NCBI GenBank assembly: GCA_020627645.1
Contig: JAHDGN010000182.1
Span: forward strand, 1-6,780
Reading direction: 5' to 3'
Source: Akkermansiaceae bacterium
GTDB taxonomy: Bacteria > Verrucomicrobiota > Verrucomicrobiia > Verrucomicrobiales > Akkermansiaceae
Length of the DNA stretch: 6,780 bases
The translations under genes and the position numbers were made by a program. Below are positions 1 through 5,921 of the stretch, piece by piece (positions within the stretch are counted from its first letter, which is position 1; each line of letters starts with the position of its first letter). The notes beneath the pieces were generated by a model that saw nothing but the letters and a program-made list of their open reading frames with translations, made no database searches and was not told the origin of the DNA.

Positions 1-85
1 GAATAAAGAGACGATTATAGGAGTCTGATTTTTTTGGAAGGCGTAGGGATTCTTTTGTTTTTTCTCACTTTTTTTGAATTTGACG

Positions 86-121
86 GTAACCTTGGGTGAG
101 TGGTCTCAAAGTAGAAGGTAT
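86..121 (+). promoter_or_regulatory. Kinase 1 leader with GTAAC-N16-CAAAGTAG and AGAAGG
   Basis: GTAAC (86-90) and CAAAGTAG (107-114) occur with exactly the same 16-bp spacing upstream of kinase 2, and CACTTTTT lies before GTAAC in both. An AAC-containing -35 box about 16 bp before a -10 box is the geometry of ECF sigma promoters, so a self-regulated promoter is possible. It would give an almost leaderless mRNA, since the ATG follows at 122. The alternative is that CAAAGTAGAAGG is simply a conserved ribosome-binding region (AGAAGG 113-118). Confidence 0.35.
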
Positions 122-2968
122 ATGTCGGAGCAATCTTATCGAACTTGTGTGAAGTGTGGCTTGAGCTTTTTCCAAGAGGAATTGGATGGGATGTGCCCCA
201 AGTGTCTATTAGACGCTGCCTACACCAAAGCTGATGGCATCACAGACCTGCTAAGGGCAGCACCTTTTACTCCTGAGGAGCTGGCTGGATACTTCCCAGA
301 TTTGGAAATTATGGAATTGGTTGGTTCGGGAGGGATGGGTGCGATTTATAGGGTGAGGCAGAAAGAATTAGGTCGAGTTGTCGCGCTGAAAGTTCTGTCA
401 GACCATTTGGCAGCGGACCCATCTTTTGTTGAGCGTTTTTCGAGAGAAGCCAGAGTGCTGGCAAAACTATCTCATCCAAATATCGTAACGCTGTATGATT
501 TTGGAATGACCGGGAGGCATGTGTATTTGTTGATGGAGTTTGTTGACGGGGTGAATTTGAGGGAGGCGATGGAAACAGGCGAATTTTCCTCGAGCGAAAC
601 ACTTGAGTTGGCCGAGGAGTTATGTAGCGCACTGAAGTATGCTCATGGTCAGGGGGTTTTGCATCGAGATATTAAGCCAGAAAATATTTTGATTGATTCC
701 GAGGGACGAGTGAAGGTAGCTGATTTTGGGATTGCGAAGTTGGTAGGTGAAGAGGAGGCAGGTTCGGTGACGTTGACGATGCAAGGCTCAGTTTTGGGGA
801 GTCCACACTATATGGCGCCAGAGCAGGTGGAATCACCAGCGACTGTTGATGAGAGGGCAGATGTCTATTCTTTGGGAGTGGTCTTGTATGAGTTGTTAAC
901 AGGTAAGTTGCCCTTGGGGCGTTTTGGACCACCTTCGAGTGAAGGGAATCAAGACGCTCGATTAGACGGGCTCGTCATGAAGGCATTGGAGCGTAACCGG
1001 GATGCGCGTTTTCAATCAGTGAATGAGGTAGTGACACAGATAAGAAGTTGTGGACAAGAGGAAGAGTTAACGAAAGTAGACCGTGAAGTTGATGTTGAAA
1101 AAAACAAGAGCGGCCGATTCGCTCTCATGATTTTGGTTGCTGTGATTTCGTCTTCAGTGGTGGGTGTCTGGTGGTGGAGCTCCAGAAGTGATCCACCCAA
1201 ATCTCATCAAAATTTCTTGGTGAAGGAAAGCCAAGCGAAGCCCGAAAGTATTGAGCGATCCAACAAGGAGTCTGATTGGTTAGATGAAGAGGTAGAAAAG
1301 TATCGCAAAGATGGTTGGCACGCAATGCCTCTCAGAATCCCAAAGAGTTATAAAACTTTGGTCTATCCAATAGGTTTGATTGTTGAGGAAGAGCAGGTAG
1401 TCTCAGATCGAAAGATACGTCGTACCTTGGATTTATTTGATCAAAAATGTCATCGGGATCATTGGTTGGATGGTTTCGAGGGAGTGGTACGATATCAAGT
1501 GGAAAACGAAGATGACGGGGGTAAACGGATTGTTTTGTATGTTGGAGACCGAAGAGAGGTATTTGAGGGAGTCGAATCTTTTGAATTGGAGCACCTTGTA
1601 ATCCATCAGTTTCCCGAGCCTACGCAAGTGGGAGTGAGAGCGAACGTTTTCTTTCCGGTTGCGAGGATTTACCGTGGGAATCAGGAGGAAGGGAAAAAAA
1701 TCGAAACGGCTTATTTTCGAATCCGTGTAATCGATAGGCGAGTGTGGGCAGATGAAATGGACGAATGGGAAATTCAAAACAAAAATGAAAAACTAGATTC
1801 GGAGGCTTTGCGAAGTGACGGTTGGTCTGTCATGACGGTGAAGGCTCCAAAAGGTCCAAAAGGTTTCGTGGTAAGAGGTCAACTACAGGCTCAGAAAAGA
1901 GGGAGCAACGAATATAGAAGTAGAAGCGAGACTCCGCGGATTAGCCTCAATGCTTCGAAGTCTTTTCGAGCAGATGCTTGGGTATATACGCCCGATTTTC
2001 GGGTGATGTTGAAGCCGGCAGAGGGAGAAGGACAAAGTGGGCTGGATTTTGTCTTTCATCTTATTAATAGAGATGATTTCAAAAAGGCAGGTCGATGGGT
2101 TATTCATCAGAATATGATGAAGGATTTATTGGCGGAGGAGTTAGGAGAGCGGGTCATTCCACTCGCTACCCACTATGGTGATGATCATGAGGTGACGGAT
2201 TATTTTTTGCGATACTACCTGGTCGCTCATCACGATTTAGCTCGTGAGGCTCCAACGGCAGAAAAACAGCCAGTGGGATTTCAGAAGGGTGCGGGAGCGA
2301 GTGTAGAAAATGTCGGTGAGGTTAAGGATGGGGTCAACGTGCTTCAAAAAATGGACCTTAATCTCGAGCCGAATGGAAAATTTGAGGGAGAGCTTGATTC
2401 ACTTAATCTTGAACAAGTGAGTAAAGTGGTTCTCGTGTGGGGAGTTGGTGATGACAAGGGGGAGGAAGTGAAGTTTGGTGGTCAGGTCATGAAATCATTG
2501 ATTCACCGGGGTAACGATGGTGTATCAGTTGGAATCTCCTATTTAGATCGTCCAAAATTTGGAGCAAATGGTCGATTTTTGATTTCAGGGTTACAGGGCA
2601 AAATAGGAAATCTGTATTTTCTCTCTGGAACTCTCCCTGGCGCCGCTATGATGGATCGAAAGGCTGGAAATGGGTCAGAGTTCTTGAAGCTAAACCAAGC
2701 TGGGAAGGGGAGTTTGGTCTTTGGTGGGGTCGTTGGTCATGGGGGCTTTCGTGATGAGAATACTGAGGATACGTTTGTGAAATTGTTGTTTCCTTGGATT
2801 GCAGATGAAGAACGGATTTCTTTGAGAAACCGTCCATTGAGATTTGTTGGAGGTTATTTGCGTTCAGAGAAGACTGGCAAGGTCGGAGCACCCTTATTGT
2901 TCGATTGGCGCCACGGAGGGGCTTTTCAAGCGATACTTGTGGAATTTGGGGCGGCCCCTATAGAGTAA
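122..2968 (+). CDS. Membrane-anchored Hanks-type Ser/Thr protein kinase with zinc-ribbon-like N-terminus and large extracytoplasmic sensor (kinase 1)
   Basis: Predicted to phosphorylate Ser/Thr of cytoplasmic partners in response to an envelope signal; the next gene, a sigma factor, is the likeliest partner (inference). Seen in the 948-aa product: C9xxC12 and C25PxC28 (ribbon-like), glycine loop G68-G73, ATP-site K90, helix-C E109, HRD 181-183, DFG 201-203 and APE 232-234, so all catalytic residues are present. One hydrophobic helix (about 333-352, ending in three Trp) separates this from about 600 residues outside. That region contains two related modules, starting near the DGW motifs (W399 and W568) and each ending about 130 residues later in a Y-F-x-x-R/Y strand, then a Gly-rich, probably beta C-terminus (about 750-948) that I do not recognise. 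Start: ATG 122 makes the Cys and kinase motifs number identically to kinase 2, and AGAAGG lies just upstream (113-118). A TTG at 74 would add 16 unmatched residues. The kinase call is firm; the sensor ligand is unknown. Confidence 0.95.
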   Translation: MSEQSYRTCVKCGLSFFQEELDGMCPKCLLDAAYTKADGITDLLRAAPFTPEELAGYFPDLEIMELVGSGGMGAIYRVRQKELGRVVALKVLSDHLAADPSFVERFSREARVLAKLSHPNIVTLYDFGMTGRHVYLLMEFVDGVNLREAMETGEFSSSETLELAEELCSALKYAHGQGVLHRDIKPENILIDSEGRVKVADFGIAKLVGEEEAGSVTLTMQGSVLGSPHYMAPEQVESPATVDERADVYSLGVVLYELLTGKLPLGRFGPPSSEGNQDARLDGLVMKALERNRDARFQSVNEVVTQIRSCGQEEELTKVDREVDVEKNKSGRFALMILVAVISSSVVGVWWWSSRSDPPKSHQNFLVKESQAKPESIERSNKESDWLDEEVEKYRKDGWHAMPLRIPKSYKTLVYPIGLIVEEEQVVSDRKIRRTLDLFDQKCHRDHWLDGFEGVVRYQVENEDDGGKRIVLYVGDRREVFEGVESFELEHLVIHQFPEPTQVGVRANVFFPVARIYRGNQEEGKKIETAYFRIRVIDRRVWADEMDEWEIQNKNEKLDSEALRSDGWSVMTVKAPKGPKGFVVRGQLQAQKRGSNEYRSRSETPRISLNASKSFRADAWVYTPDFRVMLKPAEGEGQSGLDFVFHLINRDDFKKAGRWVIHQNMMKDLLAEELGERVIPLATHYGDDHEVTDYFLRYYLVAHHDLAREAPTAEKQPVGFQKGAGASVENVGEVKDGVNVLQKMDLNLEPNGKFEGELDSLNLEQVSKVVLVWGVGDDKGEEVKFGGQVMKSLIHRGNDGVSVGISYLDRPKFGANGRFLISGLQGKIGNLYFLSGTLPGAAMMDRKAGNGSEFLKLNQAGKGSLVFGGVVGHGGFRDENTEDTFVKLLFPWIADEERISLRNRPLRFVGGYLRSEKTGKVGAPLLFDWRHGGAFQAILVEFGAAPIE

Positions 2969-3022
2969 ATGAGAAAAAGATGAGGTTGATGCGTTCTGTT
3001 TATCGCTGTAGGCTGTGCGCCG

Positions 3023-3757
3023 ATGCCGGAAAAGGAATCACGGGGCTTTTTTCACACGACACGATGGACCATTGTCCAGCAGTCTAAAGGAAGTTCTGAC
3101 GAGGCGAAGGCTGCACTGAGTGAACTCTGTGAGAATTACTGGCAGCCAGTTTATTTGTTTCTGAAGTATAAAGGAAACAACGACGATATGAGCCGGGAGT
3201 TAGCGCAATCGTTTTTTGAAAAGGTGTTATCGACGGAAAATGGGTTTGAAGGTGTTCGACGTGAAAGGGGTAGGTTTCGTTCCTATTTATTGGGAGCTTT
3301 GAAGAATTTTTTAGCAGAACGTTGGCGCTATGAAAGGAGGCAAAAGCGTGGAGGCGGATCTTATCATGAGTCTCTTGAAACGGGGGGGATTGATGAGGCC
3401 GGTCTTGAAATCCCGGATCAGGATGCTGAAGTTGGAGATAGTCACTTCGATAAAGAGTGGGCGAAGGCGGTTCTTGCGAAATCGATTCAATTGCTAGGCC
3501 AAGAAATGGAGTTGAGTGGGAAGGCTAAGCAGTTCCAAGTTTTGATGCCGTGGGTGACGGGAGAGGTAGAGGGAAGGACTCAGTCGGATGCGGCGGAAGA
3601 ATTGGGATTGCGGGTGGGAGCTGTGAAGGTGGCTGTGCATCGGCTGAGGCAAAGGTTTGGAGAAATTGTTCGGTCGGAAATTGCTCAGACTGTCAATGGT
3701 GAGGGAGAAGTCGATGAAGAGGTCCGATATTTGATTGAAGTTATGGGTGAGAGATAG
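3023..3757 (+). CDS. ECF-like sigma-70 family RNA polymerase sigma factor (PVC, kinase-associated type; sigma 1)
   Basis: Directs RNA polymerase to a specific promoter set, as the likely transcriptional output of kinase 1. The 244-aa product starts with the F-x-T-T-R-W motif (residues 10-15) typical of this Planctomycetota/Verrucomicrobiota sigma type, then region 2 (about 28-105) with the R-E-L-A-Q-S-F-F helix and E-R-G-R-F-R-S-Y-L-L, a linker, and region 4 with a helix-turn-helix (about 187-220: QSDAAEELG...GAVKVAVHRLRQR). It ends with the usual I-A-Q-T-V and E-E-V-R-Y-L-I segments. No anti-sigma gene is adjacent. It begins 54 bp after kinase 1 stops, so the two are probably co-transcribed. 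ATG 3023 is the first ATG after the in-frame stop at 2987; its Shine-Dalgarno match is weak (TAGG at 3009-3012). S63 takes the place where many ECF factors carry Glu/Asp in region 2.2. The sigma-factor call is firm; regulation by phosphorylation is inference. Confidence 0.93.
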   Translation: MPEKESRGFFHTTRWTIVQQSKGSSDEAKAALSELCENYWQPVYLFLKYKGNNDDMSRELAQSFFEKVLSTENGFEGVRRERGRFRSYLLGALKNFLAERWRYERRQKRGGGSYHESLETGGIDEAGLEIPDQDAEVGDSHFDKEWAKAVLAKSIQLLGQEMELSGKAKQFQVLMPWVTGEVEGRTQSDAAEELGLRVGAVKVAVHRLRQRFGEIVRSEIAQTVNGEGEVDEEVRYLIEVMGER

Positions 3758-3807
3758 ACATGTTCCCGCGTTTTATTGATTGCTGATTTTCGATTTAATG
3801 AGCCTTA

Positions 3808-3824
3808 GGGGACAGTACGGGGAC
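3808..3824 (+). repeat. Short direct repeat GGGGAC-AGTAC-GGGGAC
   Basis: Two GGGGAC copies (3808-3813 and 3819-3824) with an 11-bp period lie between sigma 1 and the heme-gene remnant. They sit in about 48 bp that the equivalent position after sigma 2 lacks (72 bp versus 24 bp from sigma stop to heme-gene stop). The wording resembles short repeats that often flank IS200/REP-type Y1 transposase genes, but no transposase is present. That link comes from memory and is weak. Confidence 0.4.
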
Positions 3825-3829
3825 TTCTT

Positions 3830-3997
3830 CTATTTTGTTTGAAGCGATTCGAGGTAATCAATGAGGCTGGTGAGGTCATTGATGGTGAAGTTGTTCATCA
3901 GTCCTGCGGGCATCAGAGATTGTTCGAGCGTGGTACGGGATTTGATTTCTGACTTTTTAAGGGTGGATTCTTTGCCCGCGACGTCACGAAAGGTCCT
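3830..3997 (-). pseudogene. Remnant of the C-terminus of a PVC-type heme-binding/membrane-bound dehydrogenase protein
   Basis: Read on the minus strand, 55 codons run to a TAG stop (3830-3832). They encode R-T-F-R-D-V-A-G-K-E, then K-S-E-I-K-S-R-T-T, S-L-M-P-A-G-L-M and L-I-D-Y-L-E-S-L-Q. This is the normal C-terminal end of the Pirellula/Verrucomicrobium-type putative heme-binding domain that closes many large periplasmic PVC proteins; the CxxCH heme site would lie far upstream and is absent here. An in-frame TAA (3998-4000) cuts the frame and there is no plausible start, so the piece cannot be a working gene. Its last 31 codons match the gene end entering at the right window edge with one amino-acid change (T to A). 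It most likely arose when the neighbouring operon was duplicated or inserted at this gene end. The identification is good; the origin is inference. Confidence 0.8.
3841..3926. repeat. Left copy of the heme-gene-tail direct repeat
   Basis: These 86 bp align without gaps to 6695-6780 with 5 mismatches (94% identity); the last 55 bp (3872-3926) are identical. Both copies face the same way and lie 2854 bp apart, enclosing kinase 2 and sigma 2. The match may continue past the right window edge, because this copy's homology to the family continues to about 3997. Confidence 0.9.
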
Positions 3998-4011
3998 TTA
4001 TAGAGACCGTT

Positions 4012-4025
4012 TATAGGGCCTTATA
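4012..4025. promoter_or_regulatory. Near-palindrome in a TTATAG-repeat cluster, possible operator
   Basis: TATAGGGCCTTATA is self-complementary except for one G-T pair. It overlaps two of three TTATAG copies (3998-4003, 4011-4016, 4021-4026), right at the broken end of the heme-gene remnant and about 135 bp before kinase 2. It could bind a dimeric regulator or simply be a junction scar. No protein is known to bind it. Confidence 0.3.
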
Positions 4026-4123
4026 GCGTTCCCCAAATAAAAAATGAAGCTATTATAAGACCTATATTTGATTACAATGAGATTTCACTAATTGAGATGA
4101 GGTTTGGAAAATGGACACTTTTT

Positions 4124-4158
4124 GTAACTTTTGGACGAGAAAAGCAAAGTAGTAGAAT
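4124..4158 (+). promoter_or_regulatory. Kinase 2 leader with GTAAC-N16-CAAAGTAG
   Basis: GTAAC (4124-4128) directly follows CACTTTTT (4116-4123), and CAAAGTAG (4145-4152) comes 16 bp later, six bases before the ATG at 4159. Spacing matches the kinase 1 leader while the bases between have diverged. There is no good Shine-Dalgarno match, so translation may rely on a short or leaderless transcript. Promoter function is inferred from conservation only. Confidence 0.35.
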
Positions 4159-5838
4159 ATGAAGGGTCATGAACAACTGATTTGCGAAGAATGTGGGATT
4201 TCTTATTCGCCATCTATTTTTGAAGGTGCTTGCCCACGTTGTTTGTTTTCAGCTGCCGACACTGAGGTGTCTAGGGGGGGTGATCGATTAACAGGCGATC
4301 CAGCGAAGCCTAGTGAATTGGCGGTTCATTTTCCTGAGCTTGAGATATTTGAAATGGTTGGTGCTGGTGGGATGGGAGCTGTTTACAAGGCGAGACAGAG
4401 GGAATTGAATCGTTTGGTGGCTTTGAAGGTTTTATCTGAGCGACTTGTGGAGGATCCAGAATTTGTGGAACGGTTTGGAAGGGAAGCGAGGGTGTTGGCG
4501 AAGTTATCGCATCCGAATATTGTCGCTTTGTATGATTTCGGGACGGCGGGACCTCATGTCTATTTACTGATGGAATATGTGGAGGGGGTGAATTTGAGGC
4601 AGGCGATGGAGGTGGGTGAGTTTACTCCGGGTGAGACCTTAGAATTGGCTCAGGATCTTTGTAGTGCACTAAAATATGCTCATGAACAGGATGTTCTGCA
4701 TCGCGACATTAAGCCGGAGAATATCATGATTGACGCAAAAGGGAGGGTGAAGGTGGCAGATTTTGGGATTGCGAAGTTGGCGGGTGAAGAGGAGTTGGGT
4801 GCGGTAACTTTGACCATGCAGGGTGCGGTTTTGGGAAGTCCACACTATATGGCTCCTGAGCAAGTAGAGTCCCCGGCTGGAGTTGATGAGCGAGCGGATG
4901 TTTATTCTTTGGGGGTAGTGTTATATGAGTTGTTGACCGGTCGATTGCCATTGGGGCGGTTTGAGCCTCCTTCCAAGGGGAGAGATCTGGATCCACGCTT
5001 TGATCGGTTGGTGATGCGTGCTTTGGAGAGAAATCGTGATGTGAGATTCCAGTCGGTAACGGAGGTTGAAACCAGGGTGAGGGATATTGACCAATTTCAG
5101 CCGATCAAGGTGAGAGATTCAGGAGCGCAAGAGCCAAAGCACCCGAAGCGGATGGTCTTGGGAGTACTAGCTGCGATTTGGATTTTGGGAATTGGAACCA
5201 TTTGGTTATTGTTACAAAGGGGCGTTGAAGAGGATCAGGTAGCTGTGAAACCTACGATGATTCCTCGAACGCCAGGATTTGTTGAGATGGATTTCCCAGT
5301 CGATGAAAAAGGGATGGTGAAAGTTCCTGAATTGGAGCTTCGTCGTGCCAAATTGGATCGAGCGTCGTTTGATGCCATCACTGCAGAGTGGAATGTATAT
5401 CGGTTGGATATTCCTGAGACAAAAAAAGTGTTGGCCTATGTCTTCGAATCCTCTTCCGAGATTTCTGAATCTGAAGAGGAGAGAAAAGCAGATCTAAGAA
5501 AAAGAGATATAGCAAGGCTACCCAGTGAGTGGAGTGATGGTTTCTTCGGAATTGTGTCCTACAAGAAAGACTTTGAAGAAAAGAGTCTGAGAATCCGAAT
5601 TCAGGGGAAAGAGAACGTCTTCGATTGGGCGGAGAATGCGGTGACTCATGGTTACGGAAACAAGCTCCTGGAGAACCCGGTAACGAGAAGTCAATATCCT
5701 AGTATTGTTTTGTTTAGCTATAAGAAGAAGGTGAATGGGGAAATGAGGTGGTTTAGTTGTCACTTTCGGATCGTAGTGCTTGACCAACCGGAGTGGGAGA
5801 AGTTGATGAAAGAGAGAAAAAATCTGGATGAGTCCTAA
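4159..5838 (+). CDS. Membrane-anchored Hanks-type Ser/Thr protein kinase with zinc-ribbon-like N-terminus and single sensor module (kinase 2)
   Basis: Paralogue of kinase 1, 559 aa. The motifs have the same residue numbers: C9xxC12, C25PxC28, glycine loop G68-G73, K90, E109, HRD 181-183, DFG 201-203, APE 232-234, and a transmembrane helix at about 333-352. The catalytic domain is about 80% identical to kinase 1 by eye, including V-T-L-T-M-Q-G in the activation segment, so both could recognise similar substrates or cross-phosphorylate. The outside part is much shorter, about 205 residues, with one copy of the module found twice in kinase 1 (from about W411 to F-R-I-V-V-L-D near 536-541). The extra C-terminal domain of kinase 1 is missing, and the protein ends in a charged tail just after the module. 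It probably senses a different or simpler signal, with sigma 2 downstream as the likely target. The ATG is fixed by gap-free alignment with kinase 1. Kinase identity is firm; signal and target are inferred. Confidence 0.95.
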   Translation: MKGHEQLICEECGISYSPSIFEGACPRCLFSAADTEVSRGGDRLTGDPAKPSELAVHFPELEIFEMVGAGGMGAVYKARQRELNRLVALKVLSERLVEDPEFVERFGREARVLAKLSHPNIVALYDFGTAGPHVYLLMEYVEGVNLRQAMEVGEFTPGETLELAQDLCSALKYAHEQDVLHRDIKPENIMIDAKGRVKVADFGIAKLAGEEELGAVTLTMQGAVLGSPHYMAPEQVESPAGVDERADVYSLGVVLYELLTGRLPLGRFEPPSKGRDLDPRFDRLVMRALERNRDVRFQSVTEVETRVRDIDQFQPIKVRDSGAQEPKHPKRMVLGVLAAIWILGIGTIWLLLQRGVEEDQVAVKPTMIPRTPGFVEMDFPVDEKGMVKVPELELRRAKLDRASFDAITAEWNVYRLDIPETKKVLAYVFESSSEISESEEERKADLRKRDIARLPSEWSDGFFGIVSYKKDFEEKSLRIRIQGKENVFDWAENAVTHGYGNKLLENPVTRSQYPSIVLFSYKKKVNGEMRWFSCHFRIVVLDQPEWEKLMKERKNLDES

Positions 5839-5855
5839 TAGTCTGGGAATAGTCT
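5837..5855 (+). repeat. AATAGTCT direct repeat at the kinase 2 stop codon
   Basis: AATAGTCT occurs at 5837-5844 and 5848-5855, an 11-bp period, with the first copy overlapping the kinase 2 TAA stop. It lies in the 83-bp spacer before sigma 2. It may be an operator-like pair or chance; nothing comparable is seen between kinase 1 and sigma 1. Confidence 0.3.
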
Positions 5856-5921
5856 TTGCGGTTTGATCTTGAGAAGGTTGGTCGTTGAATATCTCTAGAT
5901 ATTTGATTCAATGAGGTGGCT

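Larger units (their letters stand above)
3758..4158. other. Intergenic region between the two kinase-sigma operons
   Basis: This 401-bp stretch has no intact gene. In order it holds a direct repeat GGGGAC-AGTAC-GGGGAC (3808-3824), a 55-codon minus-strand remnant of a heme-binding protein C-terminus (3830-3997), three TTATAG boxes (3998, 4011, 4021) with a near-palindrome at 4012-4025, an AT-rich stretch with ATATTTGATTACAATGAG (4064-4081), and the kinase 2 leader with CACTTTTT-GTAAC and CAAAGTAG motifs (4116-4152). The promoter of operon 2 must lie here unless operon 1 transcripts read through; I see no strong terminator hairpin after sigma 1. Confidence 0.7.

Noticed and set aside
29..75. 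T-tracts near the window start as a terminator of an upstream gene
   Set aside because: T-runs at 29-35, 58-63 and 69-75 are not preceded by a GC-rich stem inside the window; they may bend DNA, but nothing more can be supported.
74..121. TTG start at 74 giving 16 more residues to kinase 1
   Set aside because: The added residues have no match in kinase 2, the stretch carries leader motifs shared with kinase 2, and ATG 122 gives identical motif numbering.
309..2891. Several minus-strand open frames of 62-114 codons opposite kinase 1, and similar ones opposite kinase 2 and sigma 2
   Set aside because: They are antisense to clear coding sequence, with low-complexity Pro/Ser/His-rich translations caused by the G-rich + strand; no start signals or family resemblance.
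2905..3087. 60-codon + strand frame across the kinase 1-sigma 1 junction
   Set aside because: It overlaps the end of kinase 1 and the start of sigma 1 in another frame and resembles no protein; it is a shadow frame.
3830..3997. A real small minus-strand gene instead of a remnant
   Set aside because: The translation is only the C-terminal tail of a much larger family, lacks a start codon at its left end and is cut by an in-frame TAA at 3998-4000.
3758..4158. tRNA, small RNA or CRISPR array in the intergenic region
   Set aside because: No cloverleaf, no regularly spaced long repeats, and no strong hairpin with a T-run; only short boxes and the gene remnant are visible.
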